Source of the DNA: JBAZLV01 sp964586075
GTDB lineage: Bacteria; Nitrospirota; UBA9217
NCBI GenBank assembly: GCA_964586075.1
Contig: CAZPGZ010000014.1
Span: forward strand, 16,894 to 80,893
Direction of reading: 5' to 3'
Length of the DNA stretch: 64,000 nucleotides
Shown: positions 1-7,790 of the stretch, piece after piece
How the letters are laid out: every line of letters begins with the position of its first letter
How positions within the stretch are numbered: position 1 is the stretch's first letter
Program-made: the position numbers and the translations under genes
The notes under the pieces: generated by a model
What the model saw: only the letters and a program-made list of their open reading frames with translations
Databases searched by the model: none
What the model was told of the DNA's origin: nothing

Positions 1-360
1 CATTTCGCGTATCCTGCGGTTGCAATCCTGTATCCGTCTATTCTCTATCCAGTCGAGCGTAGTCGGTAGGATGCTTTGCACAACCGTTTTTGCACTTTTA
101 TAGTGCGTGGTGAAATTCCGGATTATCTCCCTATAGTCGTCAAAAAAACGATAATCTCCTTCGCCGATGTTGTTGATGCCGGTCATAAGAAATATGAAAT
201 CCGGATTTGAGACCTCAGCATAGATATCAGGCATCCGGGTCCGCAATTCTTCAACCCGTTCTCCGGAAATACCGAGATTAAACACGTTATATCCCGGAAA
301 ACGCCTGTCCCATCCGAACCATTGTGTCAGCGAGTCACCTATGAATGCGAGTGTTTGCAT
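1..360 (-). CDS. SGNH/GDSL-type esterase or lipase, 3' part missing
   Basis: The reading frame is open from an ATG at 360 down to the window edge, giving 120 residues of the N-terminal half. Visible SGNH blocks are GDS with the nucleophile Ser at residue 10, the block II Gly around residue 30 in NLGISGE, and block III GIN at 61-63. The block V Asp/His pair lies outside the window. The family hydrolyses ester or acetyl groups on lipids, sugars or thioesters; the substrate cannot be told here. No signal peptide is visible, so it is probably cytoplasmic. It starts five bases after the stop of the upstream membrane-protein gene, with an AAAGGA ribosome-binding site overlapping that gene's 3' end, so the two are probably co-transcribed. 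Confidence 0.85.
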   Translation of the reverse strand, partial: MQTLAFIGDSLTQWFGWDRRFPGYNVFNLGISGERVEELRTRMPDIYAEVSNPDFIFLMTGINNIGEGDYRFFDDYREIIRNFTTHYKSAKTVVQSILPTTLDWIENRRIQDCNRRIREM

Positions 361-365
361 GGTAT

Positions 366-1025
366 TTATCCTTTCATACCAGCAGGGGCGGCGCTGACTG
401 CGATAAACCCCTGACGCTTCAACTGCAGATCATGATACCGTGATAGGACGACTTGCGCGACGATGGCACCGATGAACGCTAGAAACATGTCCCACTGGGT
501 GTCCCATGGGTCGCCCTGCGTTCCAAGAAAGTCTGTGGCAGACGCTCCCAGAAGAATGGCGGCCCACCATTCGACAAACTCATAACAGGCACTGATCGAA
601 AGACACACGCTTACAACCAGAATAAACAGCCAACCACCGGGGCGGAGCGGTGTCTTTCGCAAAAGGAGTTCCCGGGTGATCATGGCAGGGATGAATCCCT
701 GGGCAAAATGACCTATACGATCAAAATGGTTTCTGCTGAGATCAAAATACTGCTGTACCCAGGCTCCCGCAGGGACGCGCGCGTACGTGTAATACGCGCC
801 GATCATAAGAATGAGTGCATGGATAAACATGAGGCGATACAGAAACGGAGTGAAGGGGAACCGTTGGTATGTTGCAACAAGAAGCGGCACCGCAAGCAGT
901 ATGGGCATTACTTCCAGCAGCCATGTCGTCCGGTCATAGGGACGGAGACCCGACAGAAGAAGGGCTATGCCGCAAAGAATAAGAAGAACCAGAGGCTCCC
1001 GAAAATTCAACTCGTCGTTTTCCAT
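366..1025 (-). CDS. DUF2238 (YjdF-type) inner-membrane protein
   Basis: About 219 residues with six or more hydrophobic segments. The stretch around residues 100-125 (RNHFDRIGHFAQG, then an Arg/Glu-containing helix) is the hallmark of the DUF2238/YjdF family, whose function is unknown. A second conserved-looking segment near residue 155 contains YEFVEWW, followed by a loop with QGDPWDTQWD. An ATG at 1025 is chosen; a TTG at 1034 would add three residues and neither has a strong Shine-Dalgarno sequence. The gene sits just upstream of the SGNH hydrolase on the same strand. The short spacing suggests an operon, but gives no firm functional clue. Confidence 0.8.
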   Translation of the reverse strand: MENDELNFREPLVLLILCGIALLLSGLRPYDRTTWLLEVMPILLAVPLLVATYQRFPFTPFLYRLMFIHALILMIGAYYTYARVPAGAWVQQYFDLSRNHFDRIGHFAQGFIPAMITRELLLRKTPLRPGGWLFILVVSVCLSISACYEFVEWWAAILLGASATDFLGTQGDPWDTQWDMFLAFIGAIVAQVVLSRYHDLQLKRQGFIAVSAAPAGMKG

Positions 1026-1095
1026 TGGCGTCAAGTGTATGCAAACAGAGCTGAATAGTCAAGAAGATAAGACACCTTCAGTGCGTTTCCCCGTC

Positions 1096-1124
1096 TTGAC
1101 AATTTCGCGTGTACAGGGTATTTT
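1096..1124 (+). promoter_or_regulatory. sigma70-type promoter for the 11-residue-repeat protein gene
   Basis: TTGACA at 1096-1101, a 17-bp spacer, then TATTTT at 1119-1124. The predicted transcription start is near 1131, about 23 bases before the ATG at 1154, leaving room for the GGGAGGAG ribosome-binding site. The -35 matches the consensus fully and the -10 matches partly. Confidence 0.6.
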
Positions 1125-1153
1125 GTTGCGTGCTGCAATAGAGGGAGGAGAAT

Positions 1154-1528
1154 ATGCGTTTTCAGGCTTTTTCCCTGGGTTTATTTTTACTGGCTGTTCC
1201 ACTGGTGACTTCTGCGGAAAGTGTCGGAGATAAAGCGAAACAAGATATCAATACCATTCATCAGAACCAGAAGCATGATATAAAGAAGGTGCACCAAAAC
1301 CAGAAAAACGATGTAAAAAAAATTCATCAGAATCAGAAACAAGACACCAAAAAGATTCACCGGAACCAGAAAAATGATATAAAAAAGGTCCATCAGAACC
1401 AGAAGCAAGACGTCAAGAATATCCACCAGAATCAGAAGAACGACGTAAAAAAGATCCATCAAAACCAGAAACGCGATGCCGAGGCGATTCATGAACAGCA
1501 GAATCGTGATTTGAAAGCTTTAAACTAA
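1154..1528 (+). CDS. exported protein of eight tandem 11-residue repeats with a histidine in each
   Basis: 124 residues. Residues 1-21 form a Sec signal peptide with a probable cut after TSA. Residues 31-118 are eight direct repeats of 11 residues of the type IKKVHQNQKND. The last unit is degenerate and a short tail follows. A His recurs at 36, 47, 58, 69, 80, 91, 102 and 113. Eleven residues make almost exactly three helical turns, so the histidines should line up on one face of a long charged helix. The mature protein is very basic and lacks cysteine. The start is fixed by a GGGAGGAGAAT ribosome-binding site. I recognise no named family; a coiled-coil periplasmic spacer, metal binder or cell-wall binder are all possible. 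It is monocistronic behind its own promoter. Confidence 0.75.
   Translation: MRFQAFSLGLFLLAVPLVTSAESVGDKAKQDINTIHQNQKHDIKKVHQNQKNDVKKIHQNQKQDTKKIHRNQKNDIKKVHQNQKQDVKNIHQNQKNDVKKIHQNQKRDAEAIHEQQNRDLKALN
1244..1507 (+). repeat. eight in-frame 33-bp tandem repeats
   Basis: The 264 bases encode eight 11-residue units in phase with the reading frame. Codon use differs between copies (CAC/CAT, AAC/AAT, AAG/AAA), so the array has drifted at synonymous sites while keeping HQNQK and the flanking Asp. This points to selection on the protein repeat rather than a very recent expansion. Confidence 0.85.
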
Positions 1529-1682
1529 GGAAGCAAAAGCGCGACGATACACTGATCCGGCGCGGACATTGAAAGAAGCCACCAGACAGCAGCGTCTGTT
1601 ATGAATGCCGGTAGTTATCCCCTCCGTACGCAGCATATACTGTTCTCAAATAGCATTCACCGCACAGGGCGAGAGGTATACG

Positions 1683-4289
1683 ATGATTCTGACCAGGTTG
1701 CAGGAAGCCGCACGCTCCTTTCCGGACAATATTGCTGTTCGTTTCATGGAAGGCCAACGCGCTGAACAGTACACCTATCAACGTCTTCTGCGGATGATTG
1801 CTTCCCTTGCACAAGCGCTTTCTGAACATGGGATTAACAAAGGAGACCGTGTCGCTGTCTTATCGGAAAACAGGCCGGAATGGATGGTGGCATATCTTGC
1901 TGTTGTTTCTCTGGGGGCGGTGATTGTACCGCTTGATGCACAGCTTACGGATAGAGAGGTCGCACTTCTGCTCGAAAGCGCTGAGGCAAAAGCGGTCTTT
2001 ATCTCGGCGGCGTGCAGGCAGAAACTTCCCCGTTCTTTTTCGCGGATGCTCATCACACTGGACCCGGGAAACGGGCTCGCGTTTGCCGATATGGCGTCCG
2101 CCCATGCTAACGCTGAGCTTCCCCCCGGACCGCAGGAGGACGCCCTTGCCGCGCTTTTGTATACATCGGGGACAACGGGTGATCCCAAGGGGGTGATGCT
2201 TTCACAAAGCAACCTTGCTTCCAATCTGGAAAGTATTCTCAAACTCAATCTTTTTGACGATCGTGACAATTTTCTCTGCATCCTTCCCCTACACCATACG
2301 TATGCCGCCATGGCATGTATTCTGCTTCCCTTGGCCCTTGGGGGAAGCGTCACCATCTTAAACAGCCTGAAGGGACCGGAGATACTTTCCTGCATACAGG
2401 AAACCGGCGTCAGCGTGCTGGTCGGTGTGCCCCAGCTGTTTGCAGGACTGCGTCGGGCCATCTTTGATGAGATCCAGAAAAAACCGCTGCCGCTGCGCCT
2501 TCTGGTCAGACTTCTTCTGGGGTTCAACAGCCTGGTGCGCAAGACCACGGGAGCCAATTTCGGCAAAGTCCTTTTTAAGGCGGTGCATTCAAAATTTGGC
2601 CCTCAATTCAAGCTTTCGGCCTGTGGAGGCGCACGACTCGAACCGGACATATACACGGACATGACCAATATCGGCTTCTGGATTATCGAAGGGTACGGAC
2701 TGACGGAGACGTCGCCGCTCTGCACGTTTAACCTCAGAAAACCGGGGTCCATTGGGATCCCGATCCCCGGCGTGGAAGTAAAAATCTCAAACCCTGATGA
2801 ACAAGGGCAGGGGGAGATCGCGGTGCGCGGTCCGAACGTGATGCTGGGGTATTATAAAAAACCACAGGAGACGGCCGAAGTGCTGAAGGACGGCTGGTTC
2901 TACACCGGCGACCTTGCCTATCAGGATAAAGAGGGTTTTTTCTTCATCACGGGCAGGTCCAAAGAAATGATCGTGCTGCCGACCGGCAAAAAAATATTTC
3001 CAGAGGAGCTTGAGAAGTTCTATAAACAAATTCCGGCCATCAAGGAAATCTGCCTTCTGCAAGGGGAGCGAGGTCTTGAAGCGGCTGTTGTTCCCGATTT
3101 TGACTATCTCAGAAAAATGAACTTGTCCAATTCCCGCGAAACGATCGCCTTCGAGATTGCGGACCTGTCGAAAAATCTTCCCTTATACCAGCACATAACG
3201 GGGCTGAAGATATTCAAAGACCCTCTGCCCGCAACGCGTCTTGGAAAACTGCGGCGAAGCAAGATAAAAGACCTGTATCAGCAGGGCGGGGAGCGTGTCG
3301 AGAAAACCGTACGTGAAACCGACGGCGACCTATTGAAGGATCCGGTGGCGCAAAAACTGATCGCCTGCCTGGAGCCGTTTTCTGCCAAAAAAACCATCGT
3401 GCCTGATGACAACCTGGAGCTGGATTTGGGGCTTGATTCGCTCAGCCGTGTGGAACTGGTGGTGAGCATTGAAGAGTCATTCGGCTTGAGCCTGCCCGAT
3501 TCGTTCGGGTCGGAGGTTTTTACGGTGAAAGACGCTGTACTCAAGCTTAGAGAACTCCTTGCCTCGGGCCCGGTATGCACCGGCGAACGGGTGCACAAAT
3601 CGTGGTGCGATATACTTTCCCAGGAACCGCCTCCCGAACTCAGGACGTCTCTTCCGCGGGAGCGGGGAATATTCCGGAACACGCTGATGTTTCTGGTCAA
3701 GCAGATGCTCACTTTTACGTTCAAGGTGTACGGGCGCCTTTCCGTGCAGGGGCTGGATCATTTGCCGGCGCGCGGGCCGTACATCATCGCCCCGAACCAC
3801 CTGAGCCTTGTGGATGCCCCTGCCGTTATTGCGGGCCTGCCGTGGAAAATCACCTCGCAGGCTTTTTTCCTCGGCGCCACTGAATATTTCAGCGGGGCGC
3901 TTTCGTCACGGATTGCCAGGATGATTCACGTGATCCCTGTCGACATGGAAACGCGGCTTCACAGCGCGATGCAGTTGTCTGCGTACATGCTCAGACGGGG
4001 AAGCATTCTTTGTGTATTTCCCGAAGGCAGCCGCTCGCGGGACGGCAGCATTAAGGAATTCAAGAAAGGGGTCGGGATTCTTGCAGGTGAACTGCAGATT
4101 CCCGTTGTTCCGGTTGCCATCAGGGGAACATATGAGATGCTTTCATCCGGCAAGAGATTTCCCAGACCGGTAAAAATCAACGTGTCTTTCGGCAAACCGC
4201 TGTACCCCGGGAGCATGGACAGCGATGAAATTGCAAAAAAACTCCGGGACGATGTGGAATCCCTGCTGAAAGAAGAACCCGGACAATGA
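1683..4289 (+). CDS. trifunctional AMP-dependent acyl ligase / acyl carrier / PlsC acyltransferase fusion
   Basis: 868 residues from an ATG at 1683 preceded by GAGAGG; an upstream in-frame start at 1605 lacks a ribosome-binding site. Domain order is an AMP-binding acyl-CoA/ACP synthetase (about 1-530; P-loop TSGTTGDPKG and core motifs GYGLTETSP and YTGDLA), a phosphopantetheine-binding carrier domain (LGLDSLSRVEL, Ser acceptor), and a PlsC/LPLAT acyltransferase (NHLSLVDA as the HX4D motif, then FPEGSRSR). It probably activates a fatty acid, loads it on its own carrier domain and transfers it to a lysophospholipid. E. coli Aas has related activities with the acyltransferase at the N terminus. 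Here the order is reversed and a carrier domain is inserted. The patatin lipoprotein gene follows 43 bases later. Confidence 0.9.
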   Translation: MILTRLQEAARSFPDNIAVRFMEGQRAEQYTYQRLLRMIASLAQALSEHGINKGDRVAVLSENRPEWMVAYLAVVSLGAVIVPLDAQLTDREVALLLESAEAKAVFISAACRQKLPRSFSRMLITLDPGNGLAFADMASAHANAELPPGPQEDALAALLYTSGTTGDPKGVMLSQSNLASNLESILKLNLFDDRDNFLCILPLHHTYAAMACILLPLALGGSVTILNSLKGPEILSCIQETGVSVLVGVPQLFAGLRRAIFDEIQKKPLPLRLLVRLLLGFNSLVRKTTGANFGKVLFKAVHSKFGPQFKLSACGGARLEPDIYTDMTNIGFWIIEGYGLTETSPLCTFNLRKPGSIGIPIPGVEVKISNPDEQGQGEIAVRGPNVMLGYYKKPQETAEVLKDGWFYTGDLAYQDKEGFFFITGRSKEMIVLPTGKKIFPEELEKFYKQIPAIKEICLLQGERGLEAAVVPDFDYLRKMNLSNSRETIAFEIADLSKNLPLYQHITGLKIFKDPLPATRLGKLRRSKIKDLYQQGGERVEKTVRETDGDLLKDPVAQKLIACLEPFSAKKTIVPDDNLELDLGLDSLSRVELVVSIEESFGLSLPDSFGSEVFTVKDAVLKLRELLASGPVCTGERVHKSWCDILSQEPPPELRTSLPRERGIFRNTLMFLVKQMLTFTFKVYGRLSVQGLDHLPARGPYIIAPNHLSLVDAPAVIAGLPWKITSQAFFLGATEYFSGALSSRIARMIHVIPVDMETRLHSAMQLSAYMLRRGSILCVFPEGSRSRDGSIKEFKKGVGILAGELQIPVVPVAIRGTYEMLSSGKRFPRPVKINVSFGKPLYPGSMDSDEIAKKLRDDVESLLKEEPGQ

Positions 4290-4332
4290 CAACCGCAAAC
4301 CGATGCAGAAATGCAACGGAAAGGAAGTGCGT

Positions 4333-5226
4333 ATGAAGAAAATACACCTGTTGTTTTTCCTGGTTGCCGCTGCGTTTTTTTCTTCCTGCGCATCGACACA
4401 GGGTCCGGCTGCGCCGGAGATAATAAAACCGAAAATAGCCCTGGTGCTCGGCGGAGGGGCAGCCCGCGGCTTCGCGCATGTGGGGGTAATCCGCCAGCTT
4501 GAACATGAAAAGATTCCAATTGATATGATTGTGGGGACGAGCGTCGGCAGCCTCATCGGCGCGATTTACGCGAACGATCTGAACAGCTTTGAACTCGAAT
4601 GGACGGCGTTCGCCCTGGAAAAAGATGATGTATTTGATTATGCGATTCTGTCGGTTTTTACCGGAATGGGGCTTGCAAAAGGGGACAAGCTGGAAGAGTT
4701 TTTAAAGAAAAAGGTTACCGTACCGAATATCGAAAATCTCAAACTTCCGTTTGCCGCCGTGGCTACGGACCTGAATCGGGGAACGCGCGTTGTGCTCGAC
4801 CGCGGTTCGGTGGCCAAGGCTGTTCATGCAAGCAGCGCCATTCCGGGTGTTTTCACTCCGGTGGATTATCAGGGCCGCCTGCTGGTGGACGGAGGTCTCA
4901 TCGACAATATCCCAATCGCAGTTGCCCGGGAAAAGGGCGCGGACATTGTTATAGCTGTTGACATCAGCGAAAATGTGACTAATTTCAATATAACCAATCC
5001 TATTGACGTACTGCTTCAGTCAATTAACATCATGTTCAACCAAAACGTGCAATATAAAAAGAAAAACACTGACATACTGATCAGTCCACAAATAGGCGAC
5101 GTGGGAATGCTCGATTTTACCCAGAAAAAGCGGTGTATGCAGGCAGGAATCGAAGCGACGCGTCAGGCAATGCCGGAAATCATGAAAAAAATAGAGGAGT
5201 GGGGAAAGAAGCAGGCGCAGAAATAA
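4333..5226 (+). CDS. patatin-like phospholipase lipoprotein (RssA family)
   Basis: 297 residues from the ATG at 4333, which has AAGGAAG upstream. Residues 1-19 are a lipoprotein signal ending in a lipobox Cys19 (FFSSC), so the protein is probably anchored to a membrane on the periplasmic side. The patatin fold shows the oxyanion GGGAARG at 40-46, nucleophile elbow GTSVG with Ser70, and the DGG catalytic Asp in LLVDGGLIDN. Patatins are Ser-Asp dyad lipid acyl hydrolases. It lies directly downstream of the ligase/carrier/acyltransferase fusion, which suggests a deacylation-reacylation pair for phospholipid remodelling. That pairing is inference. Confidence 0.9.
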   Translation: MKKIHLLFFLVAAAFFSSCASTQGPAAPEIIKPKIALVLGGGAARGFAHVGVIRQLEHEKIPIDMIVGTSVGSLIGAIYANDLNSFELEWTAFALEKDDVFDYAILSVFTGMGLAKGDKLEEFLKKKVTVPNIENLKLPFAAVATDLNRGTRVVLDRGSVAKAVHASSAIPGVFTPVDYQGRLLVDGGLIDNIPIAVAREKGADIVIAVDISENVTNFNITNPIDVLLQSINIMFNQNVQYKKKNTDILISPQIGDVGMLDFTQKKRCMQAGIEATRQAMPEIMKKIEEWGKKQAQK

Positions 5227-5330
5227 GAATATTCCAGGTACGGCTGCTGGACATCGGCAAGTTTTCGCCGCGGATCATTTTTACTGTTTAATGCCTACGT
5301 GTCGGCATATTTCTTTCCGTGCAGTTTTCT

Positions 5331-6182
5331 ATGATTAAAAAAATCAAGATCATTCTTGAAATGATCAAATTCGAGCATACTGTTTTTGCATTGCCGTTCG
5401 CCTTTACTGCAGCGCTGATGGCGGCGAAAGGCTTGCCGCCGGGATGGCAGATTCTCTGGATTATCGTGGCAATGGTCGGGGCGCGTTCCGCAGCCATGGG
5501 TTTCAACCGCTGGGCAGACCGGAAGTTCGACGCAGAAAATCCGAGGACAAAAAGCAGGGCGCTGCCTCTGGGACTTGTTTCACCTTCGCAGGTGATTGTT
5601 TTTACCGCTGTTTCTTCGGCAGTGCTCATCTTTGCCGCCTACCAGCTGAACCCGCTTGCCTTTTATCTTTCACCGGTCGCGCTCGGCATTGTATTCTTTT
5701 ATTCTTACACAAAACGGTTCACATTTTTATCGCATGCATTTTTGGGGCTTGCTATTGCCGGTGCTCCTCTGGGTGCGTGGATCGCGGTTGTGGGAAGGCT
5801 TGAGATACCGGCGATGGTACTCGGCACGGCCATTTTGTTCTGGCTTCTGGGGTTTGATGTCCTTTATGCGCTTCAGGACATGGAGTTTGATCAAAAAGCC
5901 GGGTTGCACTCCATCCCCCAACAGTTCGGCGTGCGGCGGTCTCTCCTGATATCGAGGACGTCACATGCGGTCACTATTGCGGCACTGTTCTGGCTTGCCT
6001 TTTTAGTGCCTCTCGGCGGCTACTATATAACGGGAGTTGCTCTTGCCTTTTGCCTCATTTTGTATGAACATGCTCTGGTGAAGGAACACGACCTCTCCAG
6101 GCTGAATATGGCTTTTTTTAATATGAACGGCTACATCAGCGTCACCATTTTTGTTTTTACGCTACTGGATGTTCTTTTATAG
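5331..6182 (+). CDS. mqnP: UbiA-family polyprenyltransferase, probably MqnP of the futalosine menaquinone pathway
   Basis: 283 residues with about eight or nine membrane helices. The first Asp-rich motif NRWADRKFDAENPRTKSRALP (around residues 62-82) and the second, with LQDMEFDQKAG (around 182-192), bind the Mg-prenyl diphosphate as in UbiA enzymes. Sequences of this 'UbiA-like' branch attach a prenyl chain to the naphthoate ring in futalosine-pathway bacteria. 4-hydroxybenzoate prenyltransferase is the alternative. I choose the ATG at 5331; a GTG at 5319 is in frame. No other menaquinone gene lies in the window. It is followed 30 bases later by the FKBP gene. Confidence 0.8.
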   Translation: MIKKIKIILEMIKFEHTVFALPFAFTAALMAAKGLPPGWQILWIIVAMVGARSAAMGFNRWADRKFDAENPRTKSRALPLGLVSPSQVIVFTAVSSAVLIFAAYQLNPLAFYLSPVALGIVFFYSYTKRFTFLSHAFLGLAIAGAPLGAWIAVVGRLEIPAMVLGTAILFWLLGFDVLYALQDMEFDQKAGLHSIPQQFGVRRSLLISRTSHAVTIAALFWLAFLVPLGGYYITGVALAFCLILYEHALVKEHDLSRLNMAFFNMNGYISVTIFVFTLLDVLL

Positions 6183-6212
6183 ATAATGATTCGAAACAAA
6201 AAGGAGAATATT

Positions 6213-6716
6213 ATGAAGTTGAGATTGATAATACTGTTTTGTGTTATCTTTGCTGCAACTTCCGCTTTTGCGGCGGAAGCGCCTGAAAAAATACAGCAGA
6301 GCAAATCACAAAACGCAATCGCTGAAAAAAATAAAAAAGACGGCATTGCATTCCTTGCCGAGAATAAAAGAAAAAAAGGTGTGAAAGTTCTTGCAAGCGG
6401 TTTGCAGTATAAGATAATTATAGCGGGCAAAGGAAAAGTTCCCAAGGCAACTGACCAGGTTACCGTGCATTACAAAGGCAGTCTTATTGACGGAACGGAG
6501 TTTGACAGTTCCTACAAGCGCGGTCAACCTGCGGTCTTTCCGGTTAATCGCGTGATCAAGGGGTGGGTTCAGGCGCTGCAGCTTATGAAGGAAGGTTCAA
6601 AATGGCAACTCGTGATTCCAGCGGACCTTGCGTACGGCGAACGAGGAACTCCGGGAGGGCCTATCGGCCCGAACGCTGTTTTGATCTTTGAGGTCGAATT
6701 GCTTTCGGTGAAGTGA
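6213..6716 (+). CDS. exported FKBP-type peptidyl-prolyl cis-trans isomerase
   Basis: 167 residues from the ATG at 6213 behind a strong AAAGGAG site. Residues 1-23 form a signal peptide with a cut near AFA. A short helical, Lys-rich N-terminal segment is followed by an FKBP domain from about residue 70, with VTVHYKGSLIDGTEFDSSY, IKGWVQAL and LAYGERG. This layout matches FkpA/FklB/Mip-type periplasmic isomerases, which help envelope proteins fold. It lies downstream of the prenyltransferase and shows no sign of degeneration. Confidence 0.9.
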   Translation: MKLRLIILFCVIFAATSAFAAEAPEKIQQSKSQNAIAEKNKKDGIAFLAENKRKKGVKVLASGLQYKIIIAGKGKVPKATDQVTVHYKGSLIDGTEFDSSYKRGQPAVFPVNRVIKGWVQALQLMKEGSKWQLVIPADLAYGERGTPGGPIGPNAVLIFEVELLSVK

Positions 6717-6824
6717 TGCTGGAATCATAGAGACGGTTTTGCAGGCATTTGCTGGAGAACCATTTAGGAGAGATGAAAAACCGGACGGGCACTTTTCGTG
6801 TAAGCAGTGCGTTACCAATCACGG

Positions 6825-7622
6825 TTAACCTTTTGCCGGTGAATCGCTTCCCCATTCGCGCAGCTTGCCGGTGATAAATTCAATGATTTTTTGATGTTCC
6901 TCGGCCCCGCGGTCCTTGATCCGCAACGGTTCTCCGAACGCGATGTGGGCTTTTTTTGCCGGGTCGATCCAGCCGTAGTCTTTTAGATAGCTACCGGTGC
7001 CCCAGGCATCAGTTTTGAGAGCAATGGGTACCACCGGCACGTCCGCCTTTTTCGCAAGCTTGACTCCGATGGTGTTGAACTGATCGGGATCAAATACCGT
7101 CGTGCGTGTGGTTTGCGGAAAAATGATGATGGAAGTTCCCGCGTGCAACCTCTCCGTGCCTCCCTCCAGAACGGCCTTTAAATCATCGCGAGGGTTTGAC
7201 CGGCCTACCGTAACGGGGTTCCGTGCCCGCATGACGTACTTGAACACCGGATACTCGATAAGGTCCTGCTTGACGACAAACGTTGTCTCTCTGAACGGGG
7301 CGATGATTGTCGGCAGGACGAAGGTTTCGAACGTGCTCATATGGTTGCCGATGAACACGCAGGGGCCGTCAAGCTTTTTAAAAAAGTCCATGCCGGTCAC
7401 TTCGAGTTGAACGCCGACCCGTTCCAAAGCGCGGAGCACCTCAATGCTGCTGTTGCACCATTCCGCGGTGTCATAGCGATTGCGCTTTGCCTTTCTGCTT
7501 GCGCGCACGACGACGGAAATGACGTCCAGATAGAAAACAAAGGACGGCATTTTTTTGATAAAAAATGGCACCGGATGGATTCCTGTGCTGTATGTGTCGC
7601 CTTCCAGCTTTACCGTTTCCAA
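6825..7622 (-). CDS. PlsC-type 1-acylglycerol-3-phosphate acyltransferase with variant motifs
   Basis: 265 residues. The LPLAT block I is NHMSTFET at 93-100, so the usual HX4D is HX4E (His94, Glu99). Block III reads IIFPQTTRT at 167-174, where FPEGTRS is usual. The remaining hydrophobic pattern and the PVTVGR and VPVVPIALK segments fit the family. It probably acylates lysophosphatidate or a related lipid at the inner membrane. The frame opens at a TTG at 7622 with GGAGG twelve bases upstream; an internal ATG at residue 25 is an alternative. It is the only leftward gene between 1.1 and 15.8 kb, convergent with the FKBP gene and divergent from NagZ. Confidence 0.8.
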   Translation of the reverse strand: METVKLEGDTYSTGIHPVPFFIKKMPSFVFYLDVISVVVRASRKAKRNRYDTAEWCNSSIEVLRALERVGVQLEVTGMDFFKKLDGPCVFIGNHMSTFETFVLPTIIAPFRETTFVVKQDLIEYPVFKYVMRARNPVTVGRSNPRDDLKAVLEGGTERLHAGTSIIIFPQTTRTTVFDPDQFNTIGVKLAKKADVPVVPIALKTDAWGTGSYLKDYGWIDPAKKAHIAFGEPLRIKDRGAEEHQKIIEFITGKLREWGSDSPAKG

Positions 7623-7790
7623 GAGCTTTTCACGCCTCCGAAAGAATATTTCAAAATCTCAATCAGTATATCATGTCGGCGAAGAAGAGTGAAGAGGGAA
7701 AATATGCCCTGCAACAAAAGGGAACAGCGGTTTGCATGAACGGTGAAATAAAAGCTTGCAATGCCGCAATGAAAAAGAGAAAATAGGTCC

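Noticed and set aside
1187..1492. 101-codon open frame antisense to the 11-residue-repeat gene
   Set aside because: It is a by-product of the repeat's codon composition, lacks a ribosome-binding site and would encode an odd Leu/Val/Phe repeat; the sense protein has a signal peptide and a strong ribosome-binding site.
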